Positions 33,628-41,845 of a stretch of DNA of 64,000 bases are shown piece by piece. This DNA comes from Fen-1298 sp050015675. GTDB lineage: Bacteria > Bacteroidota > Ignavibacteria > UBA10030. The DNA lies in NCBI GenBank assembly GCA_050015675.1, contig JBEKAY010000012.1, forward strand, positions 10,845 through 74,844. Direction: 5' to 3'. Every line of letters starts with the position of its first letter. The stretch's first letter is position 1. The position numbers and the translations under genes were made by a program. Below the pieces are notes generated by a model. It was not told where the DNA came from and searched no databases. It was given only the letters and a program-made list of their open reading frames with translations.

Positions 33628-34178
33628 TGCATCGCTATCTCACAATTTCTAATCTTCTCAGTGTAAGCCGTATCTTTTTGGTGATTCCAATGGGATATTG
33701 CCTTGTCTTGGAATTTCCATATCATCGTTTGTGGACTGCAGGAATTATTGTAATCGCAGTTGTGACAGATTTACTTGACGGATTCCTTGCAAGAAAATTG
33801 CATCAAGTAACAGACCTCGGTAAAATTCTCGATCCGCTTGCAGATAAAATTGGAATCGGTATCTATGCGGTGTTGATTGCATGGGCAGGCGATGTACCTG
33901 TATGGTTTGTGATTTTTGTTCTTTTGCGAGACCTTCTTATATTTAGCGGTGGATTATACATACAACGGGCAAAAAAAATTATACCTCAATCCAATTGGCC
34001 TGGTAAAATTGCCGTTACACTTGTTGCTTTGGTTCTTTTCTTGGGTACAATTCAAGTGGACGCACTACATCACCTTTTCATTTATACAATTTGGGTAAGC
34101 GTTGTTATGATGTTGTGGTCGATGGTGAGCTATGCGCAGAGGTTGTTCATTGGCCGGAATATTGAAACGGTGAAGTAA
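33627..34178 (+). CDS. pgsA: CDP-alcohol phosphatidyltransferase, PgsA type
   Basis: A 183-residue membrane enzyme of phospholipid synthesis with about five helices. The CDP-OH-P signature is complete: DLLDGFLARKLHQVTDLGKI followed by LDPLADK. The sequence suits CDP-diacylglycerol-glycerol-3-phosphate 3-phosphatidyltransferase (phosphatidylglycerophosphate synthase). The start is taken at the ATG overlapping the purF stop; the open frame extends upstream inside purF. ftsY begins two bases after its stop. Confidence 0.9.
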   Translation: MHRYLTISNLLSVSRIFLVIPMGYCLVLEFPYHRLWTAGIIVIAVVTDLLDGFLARKLHQVTDLGKILDPLADKIGIGIYAVLIAWAGDVPVWFVIFVLLRDLLIFSGGLYIQRAKKIIPQSNWPGKIAVTLVALVLFLGTIQVDALHHLFIYTIWVSVVMMLWSMVSYAQRLFIGRNIETVK

Positions 34179-34180
34179 CA

Positions 34181-35140
34181 ATGGGAATTTTTGACACACT
34201 TTCAAAATTTAAATCCGGACTCGCTAAAACGCGGGATTCGATCATCAGCAAGGTGCAGCAGCTTGCTGCAACGAAAAGCACGATCGATGACGAAATGCTA
34301 AATCAATTAGAAGATATTTTGATTGCAGGTGATGTTGGTGTGCAGACAACGAATGTCATCTTATTTCACCTGAAACGTCGTGTAAAAGAAGATAAGTACG
34401 AATCCACATCCCAACTTATTTCTTTATTGAAAGAAGAAGTCGAAACGATTCTACACGTCGACGACGGAAAAGAATCATCCTTGAAAATTCTACCTGCATC
34501 GGCTAAGCCTTTCGTGGTGATGGTTGTTGGAGTGAATGGAGTAGGTAAAACGACGACGATCGGCAAGATGGCATATCAATACCGTCAAGCAGGTCAAAAG
34601 GTTGTCATCGGAGCGGCGGATACTTTTCGTGCGGCGGCGAATGAGCAACTCGAAATTTGGGCACAACGCGCTGGTGTAGATATTATACAGCAATCGCATG
34701 GTGCAGATCCGGCATCCGTGGCGTTTGATACAATCAATTCCGCTCTTTCGAAGCAAGCCGATGTGGTTATTATCGATACTGCTGGGCGTTTGCATACAAA
34801 AACAAATTTAATGGAAGAGTTGAAAAAGATTAAGCGGGTGATGGCAAAACGTCTGCCCGGAGCTCCGCACGAAGTATTGCTTGTGCTCGATGCCACAACA
34901 GGACAAAACGGCCTGCAACAAGTGAAACACTTTACCGAAGCTGTTGAAGTAACGGGACTTGTTTTAACAAAACTTGATGGCACGGCAAAAGGTGGAATTG
35001 TCCTTGCTATCAGCAATGAGATGAAGATGCCGGTAAAGTTTATTGGCGTTGGCGAAAAGATTGACGACCTTCAAATTTTTGATCGTCGTGCATTTGTCGA
35101 TGCTTTGTTTGAAGGAAACAAGACCGATGATAAGAAGTAG
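34181..35140 (+). CDS. ftsY: Signal recognition particle receptor FtsY
   Basis: A 319-residue SRP GTPase of the NG type, with only a short N-terminal acidic region. G-motifs: GVNGVGKTTTIGKMA (P-loop, about residue 113), AADTFRAAANEQL, DTAGRLHTK and TKLDGTAKGG. It docks ribosome-SRP complexes at the inner membrane for co-translational insertion. It is tightly linked to pgsA and followed by mutL. Confidence 0.97.
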   Translation: MGIFDTLSKFKSGLAKTRDSIISKVQQLAATKSTIDDEMLNQLEDILIAGDVGVQTTNVILFHLKRRVKEDKYESTSQLISLLKEEVETILHVDDGKESSLKILPASAKPFVVMVVGVNGVGKTTTIGKMAYQYRQAGQKVVIGAADTFRAAANEQLEIWAQRAGVDIIQQSHGADPASVAFDTINSALSKQADVVIIDTAGRLHTKTNLMEELKKIKRVMAKRLPGAPHEVLLVLDATTGQNGLQQVKHFTEAVEVTGLVLTKLDGTAKGGIVLAISNEMKMPVKFIGVGEKIDDLQIFDRRAFVDALFEGNKTDDKK

Positions 35141-35203
35141 AAGGAATTAAGTAGTAAGCAGAAATTGTAGTTACATTTTTTGGTTTTTATTCATCATCTA
35201 AAA

Positions 35204-37072
35204 ATGTCTTTTAAAATTCACATATTATCACCTGAGTTATCCAACAAAATTGCTGCCGGTGAAGTAGTGCAGCGTCCTGCAGCTGTCGTTAAAGAGTTGA
35301 TTGAGAACTCACTTGATGCTAAAGCAACGCGCATCAGCATTATCGTCAAAGATGCAGGCAAAGCGTTTATTCAGGTAGTGGACGACGGCGAGGGAATGTC
35401 CGAACAAGATGCATCGCTCGCGTTCCGAAGACATGCCACGAGCAAGATTCATTCGGCAAGCGATCTGGAAGAAATCCGGACGCTTGGATTCCGTGGTGAA
35501 GCGCTTGCATCTATAGCGGCAGTTGCACAAGTGGAATTAAAAACTCGAACAGATTCTGATGACCTCGCAACGCACATCCGGATTGAAGGCAGCGAGACTA
35601 AAGAGAAATCTAAGTCAGCGCTGGAGCGTGGGACAAATATTACGGTTCGTAATTTATTCTACAATACTCCGGCGCGGCGCAACTTTCTAAAAACCCGCCA
35701 CACCGAACTGAAGAACATAACCGACGTGATTGTGCGGATGGCGCTTGCATATCCTGAAGTTGAATGGTTTTATAGAAGTGACGATGAGATCATGCTCGAT
35801 TTGAAATCGCAAACTGTTGAAAGACGGGTTGCGGAAGTTTTTGGTAAGTCACAATTTGGTTCAATGTTCAAATTTGACGATGCCAACGATTTGATGACGG
35901 TAAATGGATTTCTCGGCAAACCGAACTTTGCGCGCAAAAGCCGCGTGGAACAATTTGTCTTTCTGAACCGACGATTCATTTTTAGCAGAATGATTAACCA
36001 TGCGGTTTTTCAGGCGTATGAACATTTGTTGGAAAAAGGATCATTTCCTTTCTTTATTCTAAATTGTACGATTGATCCGAAAAAAATTGATGTCAATGTC
36101 CATCCATCCAAGATGGAAGTGAAATTTGAAAACGAATCGAATGTTTATCGCATTATCCTATCTATTGTACGGAAGGCGCTCGCGGCAAATGATTTGATTC
36201 CATCGATGTCGTTCCGTGACGGAAATGCGGTCTCACCGCTTGATGCCAAGTTCCGATTTAGTGAACAAGCGTGGAAACAGGGAACTATTGATCAAACAGG
36301 TGCACCGGTGTTCCCACTCCGCCCCGACATTCGGTCTGGTGAGCAATCGATGCCGACAACACCTAATATTATCGGTCTTGATGATATTCGATCTTCTGAA
36401 TCAAGTTCGGAATCTCCGCTGCCGTTTGATGCGTCTGCCTCTTCATCGTCGCTCAATCGCATCCTTGCGCAAAGATCGGCGCTGGATCAATCGCAAATGC
36501 CGGAGAGCAAACCGATTTGGCAGGCGCACAATAAATATATCATTTCACAAATTCACAACGGTTTGATGATTATTGATCAACACGCAGCGCACGAACGTAT
36601 TCTCTACGAACGCGTGATGGCGAATTTCGAGAACACTCTACCATCGTCGCAGCAGCTTCTATTTCCAGAAACCATTGATCTGGGGGCAAGTGATTATTCG
36701 TTAGTAAAAGAATTACTTCCGGATCTTGTGCGTCTTGGGTTCGACATGCGGCTGTTCGGTAAAAACACGGTCGTAATAGATGGCATTCCAGCAGATGTTC
36801 GCATTGGAAAGGAAAAAAAAATCCTGCAGGAAGTGCTGGATGAATTCAAAAACAACGAGCATGCCGGTGTGAAAGATGTACGCGACAATCTGGCGAAATC
36901 TTTTGCATGCAAGGCGGCGATTAAAGCAGGGGATAGATTGAATGTGACAGAGATGGTTGTGCTGATCGAACAATTGTTCCTTGCAAAAATGCCGTACGTA
37001 TGTCCGCATGGCAGGCCGGTGATCGTGAAAATTCCGTTAGAAGAACTCGACAAACGGTTTGGAAGAACATAA
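35204..37072 (+). CDS. mutL: DNA mismatch repair protein MutL
   Basis: A 622-residue MutL. The N-terminal GHKL ATPase has the motifs ELIENSLDAKATRISI, DDGEGM and TLGFRGEALASIA. A variable Ser-rich linker (about 370-440) leads to the C-terminal dimerisation domain with DQHAAHERILYE, matching the DQHA(X)2E(X)4E endonuclease motif, and CPHGRPV near the end. It is therefore a nicking-competent MutL of the kind used where MutH is absent. The start at 35204 is chosen because conserved sequence begins right after it. Confidence 0.97.
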   Translation: MSFKIHILSPELSNKIAAGEVVQRPAAVVKELIENSLDAKATRISIIVKDAGKAFIQVVDDGEGMSEQDASLAFRRHATSKIHSASDLEEIRTLGFRGEALASIAAVAQVELKTRTDSDDLATHIRIEGSETKEKSKSALERGTNITVRNLFYNTPARRNFLKTRHTELKNITDVIVRMALAYPEVEWFYRSDDEIMLDLKSQTVERRVAEVFGKSQFGSMFKFDDANDLMTVNGFLGKPNFARKSRVEQFVFLNRRFIFSRMINHAVFQAYEHLLEKGSFPFFILNCTIDPKKIDVNVHPSKMEVKFENESNVYRIILSIVRKALAANDLIPSMSFRDGNAVSPLDAKFRFSEQAWKQGTIDQTGAPVFPLRPDIRSGEQSMPTTPNIIGLDDIRSSESSSESPLPFDASASSSSLNRILAQRSALDQSQMPESKPIWQAHNKYIISQIHNGLMIIDQHAAHERILYERVMANFENTLPSSQQLLFPETIDLGASDYSLVKELLPDLVRLGFDMRLFGKNTVVIDGIPADVRIGKEKKILQEVLDEFKNNEHAGVKDVRDNLAKSFACKAAIKAGDRLNVTEMVVLIEQLFLAKMPYVCPHGRPVIVKIPLEELDKRFGRT

Positions 37073-37132
37073 GAGATATATTCTTCGCGATGAACGTGAA
37101 TCACCTTTCAATAGACTAAGGAGAGAGGTGCA

Positions 37133-38038
37133 GTGAACAAGAAAATTGTTGGCGCGTTTCTTTTATTGCGCCCTACCCAATGGGCGAAAAATGTTTTTCT
37201 CTTCGCTCCGCTTATTTTCTCGAAACATCTATTTGAAACGGCATATCTCTGGCGGGAAGTGCTTGCGTTCGCTGGCTTCTGTCTTGTCTCCAGTATTGTG
37301 TACGTCATCAACGACATTGCAGATCGTGAAGCAGATAAGCTTCATCCCATAAAAAGAAATCGTCCGTTTGCATCTGGGCTTCTCCGTTTATCTGATGTCG
37401 TCGTCGTTGTTCTTATTTTGCTTGCGGTTGTCGTCAGTTTGACGCCATATCTCAGTTTGCGGTTCTGGTACACAATTGCGCTATACGGATTTCTCAATCT
37501 TACATATTCGTTCTGGTTGAAGCAAGTTGTTATAGTGGATGTGTTTATCATCGCGGCGGGATTTATGCTGCGCGTTCTTGCCGGTGTCTTCGCTATTGAA
37601 GTTGTGATTTCTTCGTGGCTAATACTGTGTACACTCTTCGTCTCTGTATTCCTCGCGGTCTCCAAACGGCGCGGCGAATTGATGCTTAGTACCGCGACCG
37701 ATTCCTATGCTTCGCGTCCGGTGTTGAAACAGTACGATGTAGCGTTCTTGGATCAAATCATGACAGTAGCAGCGTCTGGAATGGCAATTTCGTACGCGCT
37801 CTATACAGTTGCCGAGCGTACAGTTATTATTTTTGGAACAGAGAATCTCATCTTCACTACAGTGTTTGTATTGTTTGGCATTTTTCGGTACATCTTTCTT
37901 ATGCGAGGACGAAAAACAGACGACAACCCGATGCACTTGTTGCTGAGTGATGTGCCATTGGTTGTGAACATTCTGCTCTGGTTCCTTGCTTGTGTATTTG
38001 TCATTTATTTTCATGACACAACCAGATGGATATTCTAA
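37133..38038 (+). CDS. UbiA-family prenyltransferase, decaprenyl-phosphate phosphoribosyltransferase-like
   Basis: A 301-residue membrane protein with about nine helices and a GTG start preceded by AGGAGAGAGG. Its N-terminus LRPTQWAKNVFLFAPLIFS and the Asp-rich motifs VINDIADREADKLHPIKRNRP resemble decaprenyl-phosphate phosphoribosyltransferase (Rv3806c-type), which transfers phosphoribose from PRPP to a polyprenyl phosphate for arabinose-containing glycans. Other UbiA roles are possible. The partner epimerase genes are not in the window. Confidence 0.8.
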   Translation: MNKKIVGAFLLLRPTQWAKNVFLFAPLIFSKHLFETAYLWREVLAFAGFCLVSSIVYVINDIADREADKLHPIKRNRPFASGLLRLSDVVVVVLILLAVVVSLTPYLSLRFWYTIALYGFLNLTYSFWLKQVVIVDVFIIAAGFMLRVLAGVFAIEVVISSWLILCTLFVSVFLAVSKRRGELMLSTATDSYASRPVLKQYDVAFLDQIMTVAASGMAISYALYTVAERTVIIFGTENLIFTTVFVLFGIFRYIFLMRGRKTDDNPMHLLLSDVPLVVNILLWFLACVFVIYFHDTTRWIF

Positions 38039-38039
38039 G

Positions 38040-39182
38040 ATGAAATTACCTGAACCCAAGCTTCCAAATAAAATCACTGGTCTTCCAACTTGTACGCCGA
38101 AAGTAGCCGTCGTGAAGACAACGCCGCACACAGTGCTAGAAGATATACAGCGCGCAATGGAACTTGCCGGAATGAAGGATGCGTTGAAACTCGGTGCAAC
38201 GACAATTCTGAAAGATAACATCTCATGGCATTTCCCTTTCCCAGGTGCAAATACAACACCTTGGCAACTTGAGGCTACAATTCTTGGTCTGCACAGGAAT
38301 GGTTTTAACGATGTTGTGTGTGTGCAAAATAAAACGGTAGTAACGGATGCCTTCAAAGGTGAGGACCTGAACAAGTATATACCGTTGTTTAAAAAATATC
38401 AGATTCCAGTTCTCTTCAATTTTAAGGATAATGATATGAAGTGGGTTGAGTATAAACCAAAATCACGAATGCTTGTTCTCGATCAAATCTTCCTGGATGG
38501 CATCTGGATTCCAGATTACTTTTTTGGAAAGAACATCCTTCATCTACCGACTGTGAAATGTCATATCTATACAACGACAACCGGAGCAATGAAAAATGCA
38601 TTCGGTGGTTTGCTGGCTACGCATAGGCACTATACACATACGTGGATTCATGAAACACTTGTAGATTTACTTGCCATTCAGAAAGAAATTCATTCGGGCG
38701 TTTTCGCAGTCATGGATGGAACCACCGCGGGGAACGGCCCAGGACCGCGAACCATGATTCCTGTAGAAAAGAATCTTATTCTTGCCAGTGCCGATCAGGT
38801 AGCGATTGATGCAGTTGCGGCGAAAATGATGGGATTCGATCCGCTCTCTATTCACTATATTAATCTGGCGCATCAAAGCGGTCTCGGATGCGGCGACCCC
38901 CGCGGAATTACTCTGGTGGGAGAAGACATTTCAAACGAAAACTGGAAATTTACAGTTGGTGATAATTTAGCAAGCAGGGCGGGTGACCTGCTATGGTTTG
39001 GATTCTTAAAAAAGCTCCAAAGTATTTTCTTCCGCACACCCCTTGTCAACTTGTTTATTTTTGGCTCGGAGTTTTATCACGACTATTACCGGTGGCCGAT
39101 TCGAGATAAACGCGTGTTCAAACGCTGGCGTACGAAAACGCAGTGGGGAAAACTTTTTGCATCATACCCGCCAATCGGATAA
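38040..39182 (+). CDS. DUF362 domain-containing protein
   Basis: A 380-residue protein of the DUF362 family: KVAVVKTTPH near the N-terminus, then NILHLPTVKCHIYTTTTGAM, DGTTAGNGPGPR and ADQVAIDAVAAKMMGFDP. These proteins are often linked to Fe-S or flavin chemistry but their function is unknown. There is no ferredoxin CxxCxxCxxxC domain here. The C-terminal 70 residues (WFGFLKKLQSIFFRTPLVNL) look membrane-associated. The ATG two bases after the UbiA-type gene's stop is taken as start; the pair is probably co-transcribed. Confidence 0.82.
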   Translation: MKLPEPKLPNKITGLPTCTPKVAVVKTTPHTVLEDIQRAMELAGMKDALKLGATTILKDNISWHFPFPGANTTPWQLEATILGLHRNGFNDVVCVQNKTVVTDAFKGEDLNKYIPLFKKYQIPVLFNFKDNDMKWVEYKPKSRMLVLDQIFLDGIWIPDYFFGKNILHLPTVKCHIYTTTTGAMKNAFGGLLATHRHYTHTWIHETLVDLLAIQKEIHSGVFAVMDGTTAGNGPGPRTMIPVEKNLILASADQVAIDAVAAKMMGFDPLSIHYINLAHQSGLGCGDPRGITLVGEDISNENWKFTVGDNLASRAGDLLWFGFLKKLQSIFFRTPLVNLFIFGSEFYHDYYRWPIRDKRVFKRWRTKTQWGKLFASYPPIG

Positions 39183-39188
39183 TAATCT

Positions 39189-40085
39189 GTGAATGCAATG
39201 CAGTCGGCATCAAGAACACGCGCAGAATCGTATCTGCTTTCCTTAACGATCATCTGGGGCAGCACGTTTGTTCTGACTAAATTTATCCTCGAGAACGCAT
39301 CTCCTTTTGTCTATGTCGCCGCCCGTTTTTTTATTGCATCGATTCTGTTTGCAGCGTTCTTCTTCAGACGACTACGCACAATCTCGAAGGATGCAGTCGT
39401 TAAAGGTCTGGTTCTTGGTGTGCTACTATTTTTAGGCTTTATGCTGCAAACAATAGGGATGAAATTCACGACTGCTTCAAAATCTGCATTCATCACCGGA
39501 CTCATGGTTGTCTTCACGCCAATATTTCAACTCGTCATTGAGCGTAAAGCGCCAAAGATTGGAAATATTATCGGAGTTGTGCTCGTTGCCATTGGGTTGT
39601 ATCTCTTAACATCTCCCAAAGGATCAGAATTTAATATTGGTGATGCACTGACTCTCGTGTGCGCTGTTTTGTTCAGCATATACACCGTGTATCTCGGCGT
39701 TTATGGCAAAGACCATGACCCCGCCCATTTGACTTTTATACAGTTTGCTTCAACGGCAATTCTTGCTGCAATAGCAATTCCTTTTTTAGAAACAGCATAC
39801 ATGAATCTGACTGACAATTTCCTTTTGAATCTTGCATATTTAGCGGTAATGCCAACTGTAGTTGCATTATATGTGATGGCAAAATATCAGAAGTACACTA
39901 CGCCGACACGGAGTGCAATTATTTATTCGATGGAACCGCCCATTGCCGCAATCTTTGCTTTTTTTATTGTTGGCGAACAAATTGGAATGGTTGGAATCGT
40001 TGGAGGAATCTTAATTCTATCCGGTCTGATAGTATCGGAGTTATCGGATGTAATTTTCATACGCAAGAAAAATGAATTGCATTAA
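39189..40085 (+). CDS. DMT/EamA family transporter
   Basis: A 298-residue membrane protein with ten helices in two EamA repeats (LTIIWGSTFVLTKFIL at the start of the first; MEPPIAAIFAFFIVGEQIG in the second). The family exports metabolites or amino acids; the substrate cannot be told. The start is a GTG, with in-frame ATGs nine bases downstream also possible. It follows the DUF362 gene by six bases. Confidence 0.88.
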   Translation: MNAMQSASRTRAESYLLSLTIIWGSTFVLTKFILENASPFVYVAARFFIASILFAAFFFRRLRTISKDAVVKGLVLGVLLFLGFMLQTIGMKFTTASKSAFITGLMVVFTPIFQLVIERKAPKIGNIIGVVLVAIGLYLLTSPKGSEFNIGDALTLVCAVLFSIYTVYLGVYGKDHDPAHLTFIQFASTAILAAIAIPFLETAYMNLTDNFLLNLAYLAVMPTVVALYVMAKYQKYTTPTRSAIIYSMEPPIAAIFAFFIVGEQIGMVGIVGGILILSGLIVSELSDVIFIRKKNELH

Positions 40086-40176
40086 AATTCATCAATTACG
40101 TCGATCTATAGAAGAATTTAGTGAACTGTGTCAAGTGAAAAAGTGGGTTTAATGATAAAAATTATTTATTCAGTAC

Positions 40177-40205
40177 TTGCGTAATTCAAAATCAAAAAGT
40201 ATATT
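40177..40205 (+). promoter_or_regulatory. Possible promoter of the Fn3 gene (TTGCGT-N17-TATATT)
   Basis: TTGCGT at 40177-40182, 17 bases, TATATT at 40200-40205. The predicted RNA start would fall at or beside the ATG at 40214, implying a nearly leaderless message. Confidence 0.4.
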
Positions 40206-40213
40206 ATCAACAT

Positions 40214-40624
40214 ATGGGAACAAGGCAGAAATATTCTCTTCTAATAATTCTTTTAGTAATTTTTGGCAGCTCTGTATCTGCTCAGATATCCACTCCACAG
40301 ATTACTGGGGTTTCTGCACAAAGCGATGGTACTATCTTGATTAGTTGGACGATCGGATCAGAAAATGGTGTTGGTTATTATGAAATATATAGAAGTACCG
40401 ACCTTAATGGACCCTTCAGCCATATCGGTGATACACCAAAGGGAACTTTATATTTCATCGATAAAAGTGATTTATTTAAAACAACGAGTAAATATTTTTG
40501 TTATAAAGTAACAGTAGTTGGTTCTGGTGATTCACGAACAAGCAACATTATGGGTGTTTTATATAACAGTACAAGTTCGGCGGCAAAACGCACGTGGGGC
40601 AGCATCAAGGCGATGTTCCGCTGA
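40214..40624 (+). CDS. Small secreted fibronectin type III domain protein
   Basis: A 136-residue protein with a signal peptide (about 1-24, ending SSVSAQ) and a single Fn3-like domain (about 30-110, with TILISWTIGSENGVGYYEIYR). A basic tail ends KRTWGSIKAMFR. The tail looks like a conserved terminal motif, possibly for sorting or assembly, but this is inference. No Shine-Dalgarno precedes the ATG. It is followed by its own terminator. Confidence 0.75.
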   Translation: MGTRQKYSLLIILLVIFGSSVSAQISTPQITGVSAQSDGTILISWTIGSENGVGYYEIYRSTDLNGPFSHIGDTPKGTLYFIDKSDLFKTTSKYFCYKVTVVGSGDSRTSNIMGVLYNSTSSAAKRTWGSIKAMFR

Positions 40625-40656
40625 AGTTTGATGTAACAACAAAGAGATTTTTTATC

Positions 40657-40688
40657 AAGCGATCGTTCTGCATCGCTTTTTTTGTTTT
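40657..40688 (+). terminator. Terminator after the Fn3 gene
   Basis: AAGCGAT pairs with ATCGCTT across an eight-base loop and is followed by T-rich sequence. It lies immediately before maf. Confidence 0.8.
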
Positions 40689-40699
40689 TAGGCGGTTTG

Positions 40700-41311
40700 A
40701 TGAAGCCTTTGATTCTTGCATCTCAATCACCACGAAGAAAGAATCTGCTAAAACAGATTGGAATGAAGTTTCGTGTTATTCCAAGCCGAGCTGCGGAAGT
40801 TTTCTCTTCTCGTCAGAGTCCGGGTGAGAACGCTCAACGCATTGCATTAGAAAAGGCAATAGATGTTGCTGCTCGTCTGCGAAAAGGAATTGTAATTGGT
40901 GCGGACACGATTGTTGTTCTCGATAATCATGTTCTCGGCAAACCGAAATCCAAAGATGATGCCAAACGAATGCTGAGATTATTAAGCGGGCGCGAGCATT
41001 CGGTCTTTACCGGTTTTGCATTAAGAGATGTGGAATCTGGAAAGCATACAGCAGGGGTGGAAGAAACAAAAGTTCGCTTTCGGAAATTGACAGAGAAAGA
41101 GATTGCTGATTACGTTGATAGTGGTTCGCCGATGGACAAGGCAGGTTCCTATGGAATTCAGGATGACTTTGGAGCTGTCTTCGTCGAGCGAGTGAACGGA
41201 TGTTTCTATAATGTTGTAGGATTCCCGCTTGCGCGCTTTTATTCAACCTTACAGCGATTTGCATCTGATTTGGAAACTTTCCAGAAAGAGAACAATAAAA
41301 TCGATAAATAG
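40700..41311 (+). CDS. maf: Maf-family nucleotide pyrophosphatase
   Basis: A 203-residue Maf protein that hydrolyses non-canonical or surplus nucleoside triphosphates. The signature SQSPRRKNLLKQIG is at residues 7-20, with GADTIVVLDNHVLGKP and DKAGSYGIQDDFG further on. The latter fits the dTTP/UTP-type (YhdE-like) Maf. The ATG at 40700 is used; a short in-frame upstream extension would overlap the previous terminator. Confidence 0.93.
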   Translation: MKPLILASQSPRRKNLLKQIGMKFRVIPSRAAEVFSSRQSPGENAQRIALEKAIDVAARLRKGIVIGADTIVVLDNHVLGKPKSKDDAKRMLRLLSGREHSVFTGFALRDVESGKHTAGVEETKVRFRKLTEKEIADYVDSGSPMDKAGSYGIQDDFGAVFVERVNGCFYNVVGFPLARFYSTLQRFASDLETFQKENNKIDK

Positions 41312-41337
41312 GTAGTGAAAGAATTGACTAGTACAAT

Positions 41338-41370
41338 AAAAAACCCGTCGAGAAATCCTCGACGGGTTTT
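41338..41370. terminator. Bidirectional terminator between maf and csp
   Basis: AAAACCCGTCGAG pairs with CTCGACGGGTTTT. It has T runs on both strands and serves the converging maf and cold-shock genes. Confidence 0.93.
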
Positions 41371-41387
41371 GCCTTGTTGAAGCTTTT

Positions 41388-41591
41388 TTAAGCAGGCTTT
41401 GCAACTTTTACCGCCTGTAATCCTTTCGGACCCTGTTCAACTTCGAATTCTACTTTATCGCCTTCGTTGAGCGTTTTGTAGCCGTCTCCGTTGATGGACT
41501 TGTAATGCACGAATATGTCTTCACCGCTTTCTCGTTTGATGAAGCCATATCCTTTTGTATTATTGAACCACTTTACTGTACCCTGTTCCAT
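41388..41591 (-). CDS. csp: Cold-shock domain protein
   Basis: A 67-residue single cold-shock domain with RNP1 KGYGFIKRE and RNP2 DIFVHYKSI, a small RNA chaperone that melts RNA structure. AAGGGGATG lies ahead of the start. A promoter-like element about 190 bases upstream and a hairpin in between imply a long structured leader, as for regulated cold-shock genes. It is the last gene of the minus-strand group here. Confidence 0.96.
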   Translation of the reverse strand: MEQGTVKWFNNTKGYGFIKRESGEDIFVHYKSINGDGYKTLNEGDKVEFEVEQGPKGLQAVKVAKPA

Positions 41592-41650
41592 ACAGGTTCA
41601 TCCCCTTGATGCATTGAACATCACACCGCAACTTTGTCTCTCAACGAAAA

Positions 41651-41674
41651 AGGTGTAACGAATGCTTTACACCT
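41651..41674 (-). promoter_or_regulatory. Hairpin in the cold-shock leader, possible attenuator
   Basis: AGGTGTAA pairs with TTACACCT. On the minus strand it is followed by TTTTT. It could be a terminator/attenuator or a temperature-sensitive element between the csp promoter and its start codon. Confidence 0.55.
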
Positions 41675-41785
41675 GTCTTGCTCAGCCTACAAGCATCGGA
41701 GCCACATATTCGAATTAATAACGGGCGACGCGACAGCTAAAACAAATAAAGATGAAACAAAATCGGTGCAGTGAACTACGGTCAA

Positions 41786-41814
41786 ATATTACAATTTCGT
41801 GTATTAAAATGCAA
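41786..41814 (-). promoter_or_regulatory. Promoter of csp (TTGCAT-N17-TAATAT)
   Basis: On the minus strand TTGCAT (41814-41809) and TAATAT (41791-41786) are 17 bases apart. The predicted leader is about 190 bases. Confidence 0.55.
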
Positions 41815-41845
41815 GTGGCGGCCCACAGTCTTTCGCTTTATCTAA

